Virus record (IMG/VR): IMGVR_UViG_3300027746_000673
Span: 1 to 27,486 of that record
DNA from: a virus
Length of the DNA: 27,486 nucleotides
Strand: one strand, 5' to 3'
Shown: one piece after another, positions 1 through 8,361 of the stretch
Numbering within the stretch: the stretch's first letter is position 1
Layout: each line of letters starts with the position of its first letter
Notes under the pieces: model-generated
Databases searched by the model: none
Seen by the model: only the letters and a program-made list of their open reading frames with translations
Told to the model about the DNA's origin: nothing
Made by a program: the position numbers and the translations under genes

Positions 1-1
1 C

Positions 2-2053
2 GGAGCCGGGGGATACGATCCGATTAGTTATCCTGGATCATGGCAGTTGATCGCCAGCAAAGGGGCTACATTTACTGGTGGGACGCTGAATGTGGGCGTT
101 ACCATAGACGAAACAGCAACCACAGGATTCATTGCTACCTTTAACGGAAACGGATTAAACTTTCCTTCCTCGCCTGTGGAAATGTTAATTTCACAAGAAG
201 AAACCCGCATCACAGGGTTCAACATAGAACTGCCACTAAACAGCAGTAATATTAATAGCAGGATACAATTTGGTGATGGAACAAATCAGACTACAGCGGC
301 CTTGCCTCTGACTGGCGGGACGATGACTGGGGCGATTAACTTGGGAGACGCAACTGCTTACAACTACATTGACGCTTCTGGGTTGGATGTTTTCAACCCA
401 AACGGAGAAACTTTTTATCAAGCAGGTGGTTGTCATGGTTCAGACCCAAGCGGAAACTTCACCGCACAACCAAACTACCTTTCTGCATTTGACGTACTCA
501 ATGACCGTCAAACGGAGATGTACGGAGGTAGAATTTATCTCCAAGGTGGAGGAAATGATTTAAGCATCATTCCTACTCGCATTATTTTTGGCGATGAGGA
601 AGAAGGCCACTTACAATTAACCGATGATGGCATTTCATTCAACAACGATGAGGACGACCCGCAGCCACTAAACTGTCTCACAAAGTATGTAAGGACTGGC
701 ATAACTTTCCCAGATGGAACAACCCAGACTACGGCTGGTGGCGGTGGATCATATCTCCCCCTGGCTGGCGGAACGATGACTGGGGCAATTACTTTTGATG
801 GCACGTCCGGTCAGTATATCAGCAAGGGTAATTTCGACACGTCTCGCGGCGGCAACTACGGCATCAGCCTGGTATGCTCTATCGGCTACGAATTCAACTG
901 GCAGGCAGGCTGGCTGACAACTACTGAACAGTCCAGCGTCACCCCTCGTCCGCTCTACCTCGATTCTCTGGCAGGAACGACGCTGCGCGCTTGGAACAGT
1001 TCCACAAACCTTGGAACGGAAGTCTCGCACACCGGCATCACCTTTCCAGACGCTACCGTCCAGACCACGGCTGGTATTCCTGCTGATGGTGAAGTTACTC
1101 TCAGCAACTCAACGCTTCACTTTACGGACGGAAACATTAACACTACTATATCTTATCAAGATGGCATTAATCTGTGGCACGCAACAAGTAGCACGGACAT
1201 TAACGCTTTTGGTATTAGTATTACAACCTCTGGCGAGACAACTACAATCAATGGTGGTAATTTTAATTTCAACGGTGCTTCAGCTCAGTTCGTAAGCGAA
1301 GGTAACGACATTGCATTAATTTCAAATACCAATTCTGGCACGCTCGCAGTTATCGGAGTTTACGACGACGCACAGGGAGGAACCTTTGAAGCAGTTAAGG
1401 GATCTCAGCGCACAATCTTGAACGGAAACGGCATCACCTTCCCGGACGGCACCATCCAGACTACAGCTGGTGCTGGAACGCAAGGTCCGCAAGGCGATCA
1501 AGGCCCGCAAGGACCAGCAGGGAATGACGGCAGCGGTGGTATTGATGAAGCCCCGTATGACAGTAATGCTTACATTCGTATCAACAATAGCTGGCAACCT
1601 CTGTCATCTTACGACCAGACAGGCGGCGGTGGTATTGGCGAAGCCCCTTACGACGGAAACCCATACATCCGTATTAATAACAATTGGGAACCTCTGTCAT
1701 CTTACGACCAGTCTGGCGGCGAACAAGGTCCGCAAGGACCGCAGGGCGATCAAGGACCGCCAGGGAACGACGGTAGTAGCGGTGGTGGCGGTGGAAATGA
1801 CGGAGCGCAAGGCCCAGAAGGTCCGCAGGGTCCGCAAGGCCCAGAAGGTCCGCAAGGACCAGCGGGGAACGACGGCGGGAGTTTTTCCGATGCCCCTTAC
1901 GACGGCACATCCTATGTCCGCATCAACAATAGTTGGGCGCAAACCTTTAGGGACTTCACGCCTTACAACGCCAGCGGAGACCCATTCTATCCCTACGAAG
2001 TTAAGATCACCGTCAACGGCACGGACTATTGGATGCCTGTCCGACCAGCTTAA
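2..2053 (+). CDS. Tail fibre / collagen-like adhesin (5' partial)
   Basis: The reading frame is open from the first bases of the window, so the N-terminus lies upstream; TTG at 47 is only an internal codon and not a convincing start. The visible 683 residues form a modular phage fibre. The motif G-I-T-F-P-D-G-T-x-Q-T-T-A, or a close variant, occurs four times (about 264-300, 703-738, 1048-1080, 1427-1465), and two copies are followed by LPL(A/T)GGTMTGAI, which is common in phage tail fibres. From about 1475 three Gly-X-Y collagen-like tracts alternate with three copies of an AP-YDG...Y(I/V)RINN-W module. The last 30 residues (ending WMPVRPA) are a distinct tip. Probable role: trimeric host-receptor binding fibre. 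No intramolecular chaperone or peptidase domain was recognised. The stop is 24 bases before the terminase gene. The fibre assignment is strong; the receptor is unknown. Confidence 0.85.
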   Translation, partial: GAGGYDPISYPGSWQLIASKGATFTGGTLNVGVTIDETATTGFIATFNGNGLNFPSSPVEMLISQEETRITGFNIELPLNSSNINSRIQFGDGTNQTTAALPLTGGTMTGAINLGDATAYNYIDASGLDVFNPNGETFYQAGGCHGSDPSGNFTAQPNYLSAFDVLNDRQTEMYGGRIYLQGGGNDLSIIPTRIIFGDEEEGHLQLTDDGISFNNDEDDPQPLNCLTKYVRTGITFPDGTTQTTAGGGGSYLPLAGGTMTGAITFDGTSGQYISKGNFDTSRGGNYGISLVCSIGYEFNWQAGWLTTTEQSSVTPRPLYLDSLAGTTLRAWNSSTNLGTEVSHTGITFPDATVQTTAGIPADGEVTLSNSTLHFTDGNINTTISYQDGINLWHATSSTDINAFGISITTSGETTTINGGNFNFNGASAQFVSEGNDIALISNTNSGTLAVIGVYDDAQGGTFEAVKGSQRTILNGNGITFPDGTIQTTAGAGTQGPQGDQGPQGPAGNDGSGGIDEAPYDSNAYIRINNSWQPLSSYDQTGGGGIGEAPYDGNPYIRINNNWEPLSSYDQSGGEQGPQGPQGDQGPPGNDGSSGGGGGNDGAQGPEGPQGPQGPEGPQGPAGNDGGSFSDAPYDGTSYVRINNSWAQTFRDFTPYNASGDPFYPYEVKITVNGTDYWMPVRPA
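264..1465 (+). repeat. Four dispersed fibre-shaft motifs
   Basis: In-frame repeats encode variants of (G)I-T/Q-F-P/G-D-G/A-T-x-Q-T-T-A near 264-300, 703-738, 1048-1080 and 1427-1465. The first two continue into LPLTGGTMTGAI and LPLAGGTMTGAI (near 303-336 and 756-789). They separate stretches of unrelated sequence about 310-440 bases long, which fits a shaft made of exchangeable receptor-facing modules joined by a constant hinge. They are protein-level repeats; the DNA copies have diverged. Confidence 0.8.
1475..1879 (+). repeat. Collagen-like Gly-X-Y tracts with interleaved APYDG modules
   Basis: Three collagen-like tracts (1475-1531, 1718-1774, 1802-1879) consist of G-P-Q, G-D-Q, G-P-A, G-P-E, G-N-D triplets. 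Between and after them lie three copies of a module of the form (E/D)APYD...Y(I/V)RINN(S/N)W, the first two about 92 bases apart. A 23-base perfect direct repeat (1596-1618 and 1689-1711, offset 93 bases, in frame) lies in the first two modules. Phage collagen-like segments form trimeric stalks. Such DNA can recombine or slip to change stalk length in whole triplets; the exact 23-base copy suggests a fairly recent module duplication. Confidence 0.88.
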
Positions 2054-2077
2054 CTTAAAAGCCTGACTACAAGTAAC

Positions 2078-3643
2078 ATGTCTGAAGACCAAGATCTAAA
2101 CCGACAGATCACAGCAGCAGAACGATTGCTAAGGCTAAAGAAGTCTAAGAGCAGCCTTCTTGGATTTACTAAGTTTACGATGCCGGATCATGAAAATCCG
2201 GAAGACCATCTAAAGTCACGATACGAGCCGGCCAAGCACCACGAAGTAATTGCTGCTGCGCTGGAAGAATGTGAAGCGGGGCGCATGCCCCGCCTTATTA
2301 TCACAATGCCCCCCCGACACGGCAAGTCAGAGCTGGCATCTCGCCGATTTCCGGCATGGTTTATGGGGCGAGATCCTTATCGGCAGATGATTTTTGCCAC
2401 ATACAATCAAGAGTTTGCCCAGGACTTTGGTAGATCGGTACGCGAGACTATGCGCATGCCCGTCTATCAGCAGGTGTTTCCGGGCTGCAAGCTGCGCACG
2501 GGGTCGGCGGCAGCCGACCGCATCCAGACGGACGAAGGTGGATTGGCGGTATTTGTCGGCACGGGCGGCTCGCTGACAGGCCGTGGCGCCGACCTGCTTA
2601 TCATTGACGACCCCATTAAGGACCGCGAGGAAGCCGACTCTAAGACCTTTCGAGACAAGCTATGGTCTTGGTTCACGGAAGTCGCCATGACCCGTCTAAT
2701 GCCCGGCGGAAGGGTTGTAATCATCATGACACGCTGGCACGAGGATGATCTGATTGGTCGCCTGACCGACAAGACCAACCCTTGCTTTAACCCTGAGGAG
2801 GCGGTAAATTGGAAGGTTCTTGCGCTGCCGGCTATTGCCGACGAAGACGACCCCATGGGACGCAAGCCTGGGGAGCCCCTGTGGCCCAACCGGTTCCCGC
2901 TTGAGTCCCTAGATCAGATTAGGCGCCTTAACGCCAGGGGCTTTTCGGCCCTTTATCAAGGCAAGCCTACTCCCGAAGACGGCGACTACTTCAAGCGCGA
3001 GTGGATCAAGACCTACACGCCAGACCAGCTGCCAAAGAATTTACGCATTTACGCTGCGTCTGACCACGCCGTATCTATTGCGCAAGACGCTGACAAGACG
3101 TGTCTTATGGTTGTTGGCGTTGACGAAGAAGACAATATATGGGTGCTTCCTGACGTTTGGTGGCGCAAGGCTCAAACCGATGTAGTTTGCGACGGCATGT
3201 TGGACCTAATGAAGCGCCACCGGCCAATGCTATGGTGGGCAGAAAAGGGTCACATCTCCAAGGCAATTGGACCTTTCCTTCGCAAGCGCATGCAAGAAGA
3301 GTCGATCTACTGTGCCATTGACGAAGTCAATCCGGCCAAAGACAAGCAGACCAGAGCTCAGGCTATCCGTGGCCGTATGGCTATGGGCAAGGTCTACTTC
3401 CCCAAGTTTGCCCACTGGTGGCAGGACGCCCTTAACGAAATATTAAAGTTCCCGTCAGCCCGACATGACGATTTTGTAGACACAATCGCGCACATCGGCA
3501 TGGGTCTATCGCTTCAGGTTTCCGCCAACAAAGCCATGGAAAAAGAAGACTCAGGGCCTAAGACCGGAAGCATAGCCTGGGTCAAGTATTCCTCCAAAAT
3601 GAAAGAATGGAGAGAAAACAGATTGAAATCTTTTTGGACCTGA
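2078..3643 (+). CDS. terL: Terminase large subunit
   Basis: 521 residues, the usual size for a phage packaging motor. The N-terminal ATPase has a Walker A motif PPRHGKS at residues 78-84 and a Walker B motif LLIIDD at 173-178. A T-RWHEDD segment follows, typical of terminases of this class. The C-terminal RNase H-like nuclease shows an acidic residue in AASDHA (Asp329) and the late HDDFVD segment (464-468). The enzyme cuts concatemeric DNA and pumps it through the portal encoded next door. No small-terminase gene is present in this window. The start is the first ATG after the fibre stop, preceded by AAC and without a Shine-Dalgarno sequence. Identification is very secure. Confidence 0.96.
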   Translation: MSEDQDLNRQITAAERLLRLKKSKSSLLGFTKFTMPDHENPEDHLKSRYEPAKHHEVIAAALEECEAGRMPRLIITMPPRHGKSELASRRFPAWFMGRDPYRQMIFATYNQEFAQDFGRSVRETMRMPVYQQVFPGCKLRTGSAAADRIQTDEGGLAVFVGTGGSLTGRGADLLIIDDPIKDREEADSKTFRDKLWSWFTEVAMTRLMPGGRVVIIMTRWHEDDLIGRLTDKTNPCFNPEEAVNWKVLALPAIADEDDPMGRKPGEPLWPNRFPLESLDQIRRLNARGFSALYQGKPTPEDGDYFKREWIKTYTPDQLPKNLRIYAASDHAVSIAQDADKTCLMVVGVDEEDNIWVLPDVWWRKAQTDVVCDGMLDLMKRHRPMLWWAEKGHISKAIGPFLRKRMQEESIYCAIDEVNPAKDKQTRAQAIRGRMAMGKVYFPKFAHWWQDALNEILKFPSARHDDFVDTIAHIGMGLSLQVSANKAMEKEDSGPKTGSIAWVKYSSKMKEWRENRLKSFWT

Positions 3644-3657
3644 TAACTATCTTGAAA

Positions 3658-5781
3658 ATGAAATACGAAGACGAGCCAAACGAGGGAGCCCTCCACGAAA
3701 AGATGGAAGGACCACAATTTGAAAAGATGGAAGACAAGATGGAAGGTGAAGAGAAGCCGTCCAGCGGCATCATCCGCGAAATCTCCGCCGAGCAGACCGT
3801 ATCGCGCCGCGCACTTGTTCGCGAATGGCAGGATCGGGTGATGCGCGGCAAGAAACACTGGGAAGCCCCGCACAAGCGCATGCGCGAGGACATGGACTTC
3901 CTTATGGGAAAGCAGTGGCCATGGCACTCCGAGACCGATGACCGCTATGTTTGCAACCTTGTTCAACGCCATGTTCAGCAGCGCGTTGCGTCTCTTTACG
4001 CCAAAAACCCTAAGGCAGTTGCCAAGCGCCGAGACACCTTAGACTTCACGATTTGGGAAGGCGACGCCAGCCAGCTTCAGTCGGCTCAGATGGCAAACGA
4101 CATTGCCATGCAAAACACCGGCATGCCTGATCCTAATTCGTTGGCGCTGATGCAAGATGTTCAGCAGGGCTTTGAGCGCCGGCGCATCATGGACAAGATT
4201 GCGAAAACGATGGAAATTGTATTCCACAACATCATCGAGACCCAGAACATTAAGGATCAAATGAAGCAGCTTGTTCGGCGCACTTGCGTCACCGGCGTTG
4301 GCTTTGCCAAAATTGGATTTCACCGAGTAATGGGCAAGCGACCTGAAGACGTTGAAAAGATCACCGACATTACCGAACAGATGCGCAAGCTTGAGCGCCT
4401 GATGGCCGACAAACAAGACAACATCTTTGACGAAAACAGCATTAAGTATGAAGAATACAAAATTATGTTTGAAGAGTATAGCCTCAAGAATGACGCTATT
4501 ATTGAAGAAGGCCTAGTGTTCGACTTCCCGCCGTCTTCCAACATCATTATCGACCCGCGCTGCCGTCAACTCAAGGGCTTTATCGGCGCTGAATGGGTGT
4601 GCCAGGAGTTCGTTCTTTCCATGGATGAGGTAAAGGAGATATACTCCGTAGACCTTGGCACTAACTACACGCGTCAGGTTGACGACTCCAAGCGCAACAT
4701 TGACCAGGACAAATCGGATTGCGATCTGGTTCGCGTATGGGAAATCTACTCCAAGAAGGACGGAATGAAATATGTTGTGGCAGACGGCTACAATGAGTTT
4801 CTGCAAGAGCCTGCTGCTCCGGACGTTAAGCTCCGCCGGTTCTGGCCATTCTTTGTCTTGGCGTTTAACGAAGTTGAGAACGACAAGGAGATCTACCCTC
4901 CGTCTGACGTTCGGCTGTTAATGCCGATCCAGAAGGAATACAACCTTGCGCGTCAGCGCTTGCGCGAACACCGCAACGCCAACCGTCCGCTTTACGTCAC
5001 TCCGGTCGGAGCCTTGTCCGAAGGTGACGTCAGAAAGCTAATGGATCGAGCGCCCAACGAAGTCATCCAACTTAACTCGCTGCAACCCGGCCAAAAGGTC
5101 AGCGACGTCTTGCAGCCGGTGCAGCCTATTGGCATCGACCCATCTCTTTACGATACCTCAATGCTGATGGAAGACTTGATGCGCGTAGTTGGAGCGCAGG
5201 AAGCCAACATTGGCGGTACCTCAAACAGCACGGCAACCGAAGTGTCGGTGTCCGAAGCCAGCCGGCAGACGGCGCTAGGCTCTAATGTTGACGACCTTGA
5301 CGGTTTCCTAAGCGAGCTGTGTCGCTCGTGTGGCCAGCTGCTGCTCATCATGATGGACCCCGAAACGGCAAAGCGCATGGCAGGCCCTGGCGCCATGTGG
5401 CCTACCATGTCTTCTTTGGAAGTCTCTGAGGAGCTGCTGCTTACGATTGAAGCAGGAAGCTCTGGTCGTCCCAATAAGGCCTCTGACATTGCCAACTTTG
5501 AGCGCCTTGCGCCGACCCTGATCCAAATCCCAGGCATTGACCCAACTTGGCTGGCCAAGGAGGCCATCCGCCGTATGGACGACAGCCTAGACCTTACGGA
5601 AGCCGTCCGCGCTACGCTGCCTTCTATTGTGGCCATGAACTCCCAGAAGAACCTTGCCCCAGGCGGAGATCCAAACGCTGCTGGAGCAATGCCTACGGGA
5701 AACGCAGGTGGCATGGCCAGCGAGGTTTCGGCGCCTAACATGGCCGGCGGTATGCCACAAACCGTTCCTAACGCCATTTAG
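3658..5781 (+). CDS. Portal protein
   Basis: 707 residues from the ATG at 3658; a longer form from 3607 would overlap the terminase gene by 37 bases. I prefer 3658 because all but three genes here start just after the preceding stop and have A at -3, as this one does. The protein lies between terminase and scaffold. It carries the DFLMGKQWPW...VCNLVQRHVQQ region seen in podovirus portals, a long helical middle section, and a Gly/Ala/Met/Pro-rich C-terminal tail (last ~40 residues) that is probably flexible. The dodecameric ring it would form is the DNA channel and the docking site for terminase and then the gp11-like adaptor. The first ~40 residues are an unusual acidic extension with three KME repeats. 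Confidence 0.92.
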   Translation: MKYEDEPNEGALHEKMEGPQFEKMEDKMEGEEKPSSGIIREISAEQTVSRRALVREWQDRVMRGKKHWEAPHKRMREDMDFLMGKQWPWHSETDDRYVCNLVQRHVQQRVASLYAKNPKAVAKRRDTLDFTIWEGDASQLQSAQMANDIAMQNTGMPDPNSLALMQDVQQGFERRRIMDKIAKTMEIVFHNIIETQNIKDQMKQLVRRTCVTGVGFAKIGFHRVMGKRPEDVEKITDITEQMRKLERLMADKQDNIFDENSIKYEEYKIMFEEYSLKNDAIIEEGLVFDFPPSSNIIIDPRCRQLKGFIGAEWVCQEFVLSMDEVKEIYSVDLGTNYTRQVDDSKRNIDQDKSDCDLVRVWEIYSKKDGMKYVVADGYNEFLQEPAAPDVKLRRFWPFFVLAFNEVENDKEIYPPSDVRLLMPIQKEYNLARQRLREHRNANRPLYVTPVGALSEGDVRKLMDRAPNEVIQLNSLQPGQKVSDVLQPVQPIGIDPSLYDTSMLMEDLMRVVGAQEANIGGTSNSTATEVSVSEASRQTALGSNVDDLDGFLSELCRSCGQLLLIMMDPETAKRMAGPGAMWPTMSSLEVSEELLLTIEAGSSGRPNKASDIANFERLAPTLIQIPGIDPTWLAKEAIRRMDDSLDLTEAVRATLPSIVAMNSQKNLAPGGDPNAAGAMPTGNAGGMASEVSAPNMAGGMPQTVPNAI
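3697..3745 (+). repeat. Short KMEG/KMED repeats at portal N-terminus
   Basis: Three imperfect copies of a 13-base unit (GAAAAGATGGAAG at 3697 and 3721, one-base variant at 3733) encode K-M-E repeats in the charged N-terminal extension of the portal protein. Each copy contains an in-frame ATG with an A-rich lead, so shorter portal forms starting here are possible. The function is not known. Confidence 0.7.
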
Positions 5782-5807
5782 TTGACTTTCCCCAAATACC
5801 AGCAAAC

Positions 5808-6878
5808 ATGAATACCGTGAATGAGACGCTAAATCAACCTGAGTCTGCTCCGTCGGCAGATTCTTCACCCACGACCGAGGTTGTTTTGCAGCAACCTCTT
5901 GAGGCAAACTCTGCGCCAGAGGTGGCGCAGACGCCGGAGCCAAACCATGACGCTAAAGATAGTGCCGTAGAGTCGTCGACTACGGACGACAAGGACGCTA
6001 ATAAGAAGGCCACCCTACTCGATGTTGTGAAAGCAGCATATGAGAAGGGCAAGCCTGACTCGGATTCGTCCAACGAGGGGGACCACAGTAAACCCGCTGA
6101 ACACAGTAATTCCGATGCAAAGCTAGTCCAGGACGATAGCCAGCAGAAGGATAACAGTGATCGGCCGGCCGAAAAGCTGCCGTTCCACAACCACCCACGA
6201 TGGAAGGAAATGATCACCGAACGCGAGGCACTGAAACCCAGGGCCGAACAGTACGACAAGATCACTAACTTCATGAATACCAACGGCCTCACCCCTGAGG
6301 AGATGGCCGAAGGTATGCACGTCATGGCGTTAATGAAGCAAAACCCAGTTGATGCTTACAAGCAACTTCAGGGTTACATCGAAAAACTTGGTCCGCTTAC
6401 CGGAGACGTTCTGTCCCCGGATATCAGGGCTAAGGTCGATGAAGGCTTTGTTGACGAAGAAACTGCCAAAGAACTATCTATGCTTAAAGCACAGCGTGAT
6501 CTTATGGAGTCTCGCCAGCAACAGGTGTTTGCACAGCAACAGCAGCAAGAAGTTGCCTCTAGGCAGCGCGGCATCCACGATGCCGTTCTGAATTGGGAGC
6601 AACTCGAAAAGGCCAAGGATCCTGATTGGTCCGCGAAATACGAAATGGTAATGGAACGTGTCAATACGCTCCTTGTTGGCAATCGACCTCAAAATCCCGA
6701 TCAGGCGATCGAGATCGCACGACGCGCTCTCTCTGACGTGAACACGAGGCTTCGACCGCTGGCAGGGCGTGGAACCACAATTAAGTCTCCCACCAGTTCC
6801 TTGTCGTCCAACCAAGCCCGTTCGGCCCCCCGTTCTCTGGACGAGGTAATCCGCATGGGCCTTCAGTCTAACCACTAA
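5808..6878 (+). CDS. Capsid scaffolding protein
   Basis: 356 residues. The first ~115 residues are acidic, Ser/Pro/Glu-rich and low in complexity, as in many phage scaffolds. The segment PFHNHPRWKEM (from residue 125) is a motif often seen in scaffolds of this podovirus group. The rest is predicted helical, with a Gln-rich coiled-coil-like section (QQQVFAQQQQQ) and a basic C-terminal part, which in scaffolds usually contacts the coat protein. It has no cysteine. It lies directly upstream of the capsid gene, 14 bases away, the standard position. Role: guides prohead assembly and is then removed; no protease domain is visible in it. The start has AAC before ATG. Confidence 0.88.
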   Translation: MNTVNETLNQPESAPSADSSPTTEVVLQQPLEANSAPEVAQTPEPNHDAKDSAVESSTTDDKDANKKATLLDVVKAAYEKGKPDSDSSNEGDHSKPAEHSNSDAKLVQDDSQQKDNSDRPAEKLPFHNHPRWKEMITEREALKPRAEQYDKITNFMNTNGLTPEEMAEGMHVMALMKQNPVDAYKQLQGYIEKLGPLTGDVLSPDIRAKVDEGFVDEETAKELSMLKAQRDLMESRQQQVFAQQQQQEVASRQRGIHDAVLNWEQLEKAKDPDWSAKYEMVMERVNTLLVGNRPQNPDQAIEIARRALSDVNTRLRPLAGRGTTIKSPTSSLSSNQARSAPRSLDEVIRMGLQSNH

Positions 6879-6892
6879 AACTATATACTACC

Positions 6893-7963
6893 ATGGCCAA
6901 CTCATTCTCTATTCTCGAGAACACCATCGCGTCCGCCCTTGATTTCCATATCAAGAGCGACGCTTTCGCTCAGTCCATCCAGGAGAAGCCTCTGCTCAAC
7001 CTTTTCACGAAGAAGCAGAAGACCTTTCCCGGCGGCAAAGGCGATATCAGCATGCCCGTTGTGTTTGATTACACGACCACGATCCAGGGCTACGAAGGCG
7101 ACGAAACCGTCAACTACGTCAACCCGCAGAACACCAAGCGCGTCTCGTACCCTTGGAAGGAAATTCACTCCGGTATCACCGTCACCCTGACGGAACTGAA
7201 GGTCGACGGCATCTCCGTCACCGACAGCATGACCGGCGAGAACACCTCCAAGCACTCGGGTCGCGACGCGACTGTCCTCACGAACATCCTCAAGGCCAAA
7301 CTTGACGATATGACTGAAGGCTGGTCTCGTGGCTTCAACCAGATGTTCTGGGGCGACGGCTCGGACGCCAAGAAGATTGCTGGTATTCAGGCCTTTATCA
7401 AGCCTGCTGCCACCAACGATCTCGGCACCACCGGCGGTATCGCGCGCAACACGGTCTTCCAGGGCGGCAAGAAGCTCTGGCAGAACCGTACCGGCACGTT
7501 CACCTACGCCTCCGGCGAGACCAACATCATCGAAGGTCTGCGCAAGGAAGTGCGTCAGCTGAAGCGCTACGGCGGTAAGCCCACGGTCATTCTCTGCGGT
7601 TCTGGCTTCCTTGAGAAGCTCGAAGCTGAGATCACCTCCAAGGGTATCTTCACCCAGACCGGCTTCTCGAAGGGCACCGATATCTCTATCGGAGTCCCCT
7701 CGCTGATCGGCCTTGGTGAGTTCGTGTACGACCCGACCCTGGACGACCTGCTCCCCCCTGGTGCGCTCACTGGTTCGCAGACCAACTACGCCTACATCCT
7801 CGATATGGAGTCCCTGTGTCTCTATACCATGGAAGGCGAAGACAAGAAGGTCCACAACCCTGCTCGCCCCGAAAATAAGTATGTCATCTACAAGGGCATG
7901 ACTTACACGGGTGGCATGGCCTGCAAGCGCCTCAACAGCTCCGGTCTCTATATCGCTGCCTAA
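6893..7963 (+). CDS. Major capsid protein
   Basis: 356 residues, directly after the scaffold and followed by a strong terminator. The N-terminal half contains KTFPGGKGDISMPVVFDY and FWGDGSDAKKIAGIQAF; such patterns occur in capsid proteins of metagenomic podoviruses. An HK97 fold is expected but is inferred from context. Codon use is clearly more biased than in neighbouring genes, with preferred C-ending codons (ATC, CTC, ACC, GGC, AAC) and AAG for Lys, as expected for the most abundant virion protein. The start has ACC before ATG and no Shine-Dalgarno sequence, showing that very high expression does not depend on one. It has three cysteines. Confidence 0.9.
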   Translation: MANSFSILENTIASALDFHIKSDAFAQSIQEKPLLNLFTKKQKTFPGGKGDISMPVVFDYTTTIQGYEGDETVNYVNPQNTKRVSYPWKEIHSGITVTLTELKVDGISVTDSMTGENTSKHSGRDATVLTNILKAKLDDMTEGWSRGFNQMFWGDGSDAKKIAGIQAFIKPAATNDLGTTGGIARNTVFQGGKKLWQNRTGTFTYASGETNIIEGLRKEVRQLKRYGGKPTVILCGSGFLEKLEAEITSKGIFTQTGFSKGTDISIGVPSLIGLGEFVYDPTLDDLLPPGALTGSQTNYAYILDMESLCLYTMEGEDKKVHNPARPENKYVIYKGMTYTGGMACKRLNSSGLYIAA

Positions 7964-7985
7964 GCGATATAGGCTGGTTTCAAAC

Positions 7986-8012
7986 AAAGGGCCGGATTTT
8001 CCGGCCCTTTTT
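7986..8012 (+). terminator. Rho-independent terminator after capsid gene
   Basis: GGGCCGG (7989-7995), a five-base ATTTT loop, CCGGCCC (8001-8007), then five T. Three further A-T pairs extend the stem (7986-7988 with 8008-8010), and CAAACAAA/TTTGTTTG flanks add weak symmetry, so it may act on both strands. It separates the capsid block from the tail block. No convincing promoter was seen between it and the next gene at 8052, so partial read-through is likely needed. Confidence 0.9.
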
Positions 8013-8051
8013 GTTTGCATTTTGGATTGGCCCGGGGACACTGTGCTAACC

Positions 8052-8360
8052 ATGGAATACGCTAACATCGAACTTCGTCTGGGCAATAGCATGCTCAATA
8101 CGATCTCTAAAACCGTCACTGCGCCTGAGGCCCGAATCCTTGAGCATCTTAACGGAGAAGGTTCTGTCATCATCAACACAATCATTGGCACATCCGAGAA
8201 CACTGACCGTGTTGAGCGCGAGCGCATCACTATCCTGTACGGCAAGGAAGGCCTTGATCGTTGTTACCCCGGTGCGGCCCCGCTGCACAAGACTTTTGTC
8301 GACGCCGGCTTTGACGGTCGCGTCCCTGAGGTCGCCAAGAAGCCCAAGACCCTAAACTAA
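8052..8360 (+). CDS. Small conserved-position protein, unknown function
   Basis: 102 residues starting MEYANIELRLGNSML and ending in a lysine-rich tail. A longer frame reaches back to 7911 but would begin inside the capsid gene and read through the terminator, so the ATG at 8052 (ACC before it) is the better start. The central part, TVTAPEARILEHLNGEGSVI, suggests a compact alpha/beta structural protein. Small genes often sit between capsid and adaptor in podoviruses and may be head-completion or decoration proteins, but I cannot assign this one to a named family. Its stop is one base before the adaptor start codon. Confidence 0.75.
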   Translation: MEYANIELRLGNSMLNTISKTVTAPEARILEHLNGEGSVIINTIIGTSENTDRVERERITILYGKEGLDRCYPGAAPLHKTFVDAGFDGRVPEVAKKPKTLN

Positions 8361-8361
8361 C

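Noticed and set aside
1475-1879. CRISPR-like spaced repeats
   Set aside because: The repeats are coding triplets of a collagen-like protein with imperfect units and no uniform spacers.
1470-2066. Overlapping + strand frame (198 codons) in the fibre gene
   Set aside because: It is a shadow of the Gly-X-Y repeats in another frame; the repeats keep it open.
3607-3657. Longer portal start overlapping the terminase gene by 37 bases
   Set aside because: The extra 17 residues are not portal-like, and the ATG at 3658 has the A at -3 and after-stop placement seen at the other genes. It cannot be fully excluded.
5782-5807. TTGACT as a possible -35 promoter box before the scaffold gene
   Set aside because: No matching -10 element lies at proper spacing; the gap is only 26 bases.
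7911-8051. Upstream extension of the small gene at 8052
   Set aside because: It would begin inside the capsid gene and read through the terminator; the extra residues look random.
6902-8245. Long open frame on the - strand (447 codons) opposite the capsid gene
   Set aside because: It results from the strong codon bias of the capsid gene on the + strand, runs through the terminator, and its protein is low-complexity without family features.
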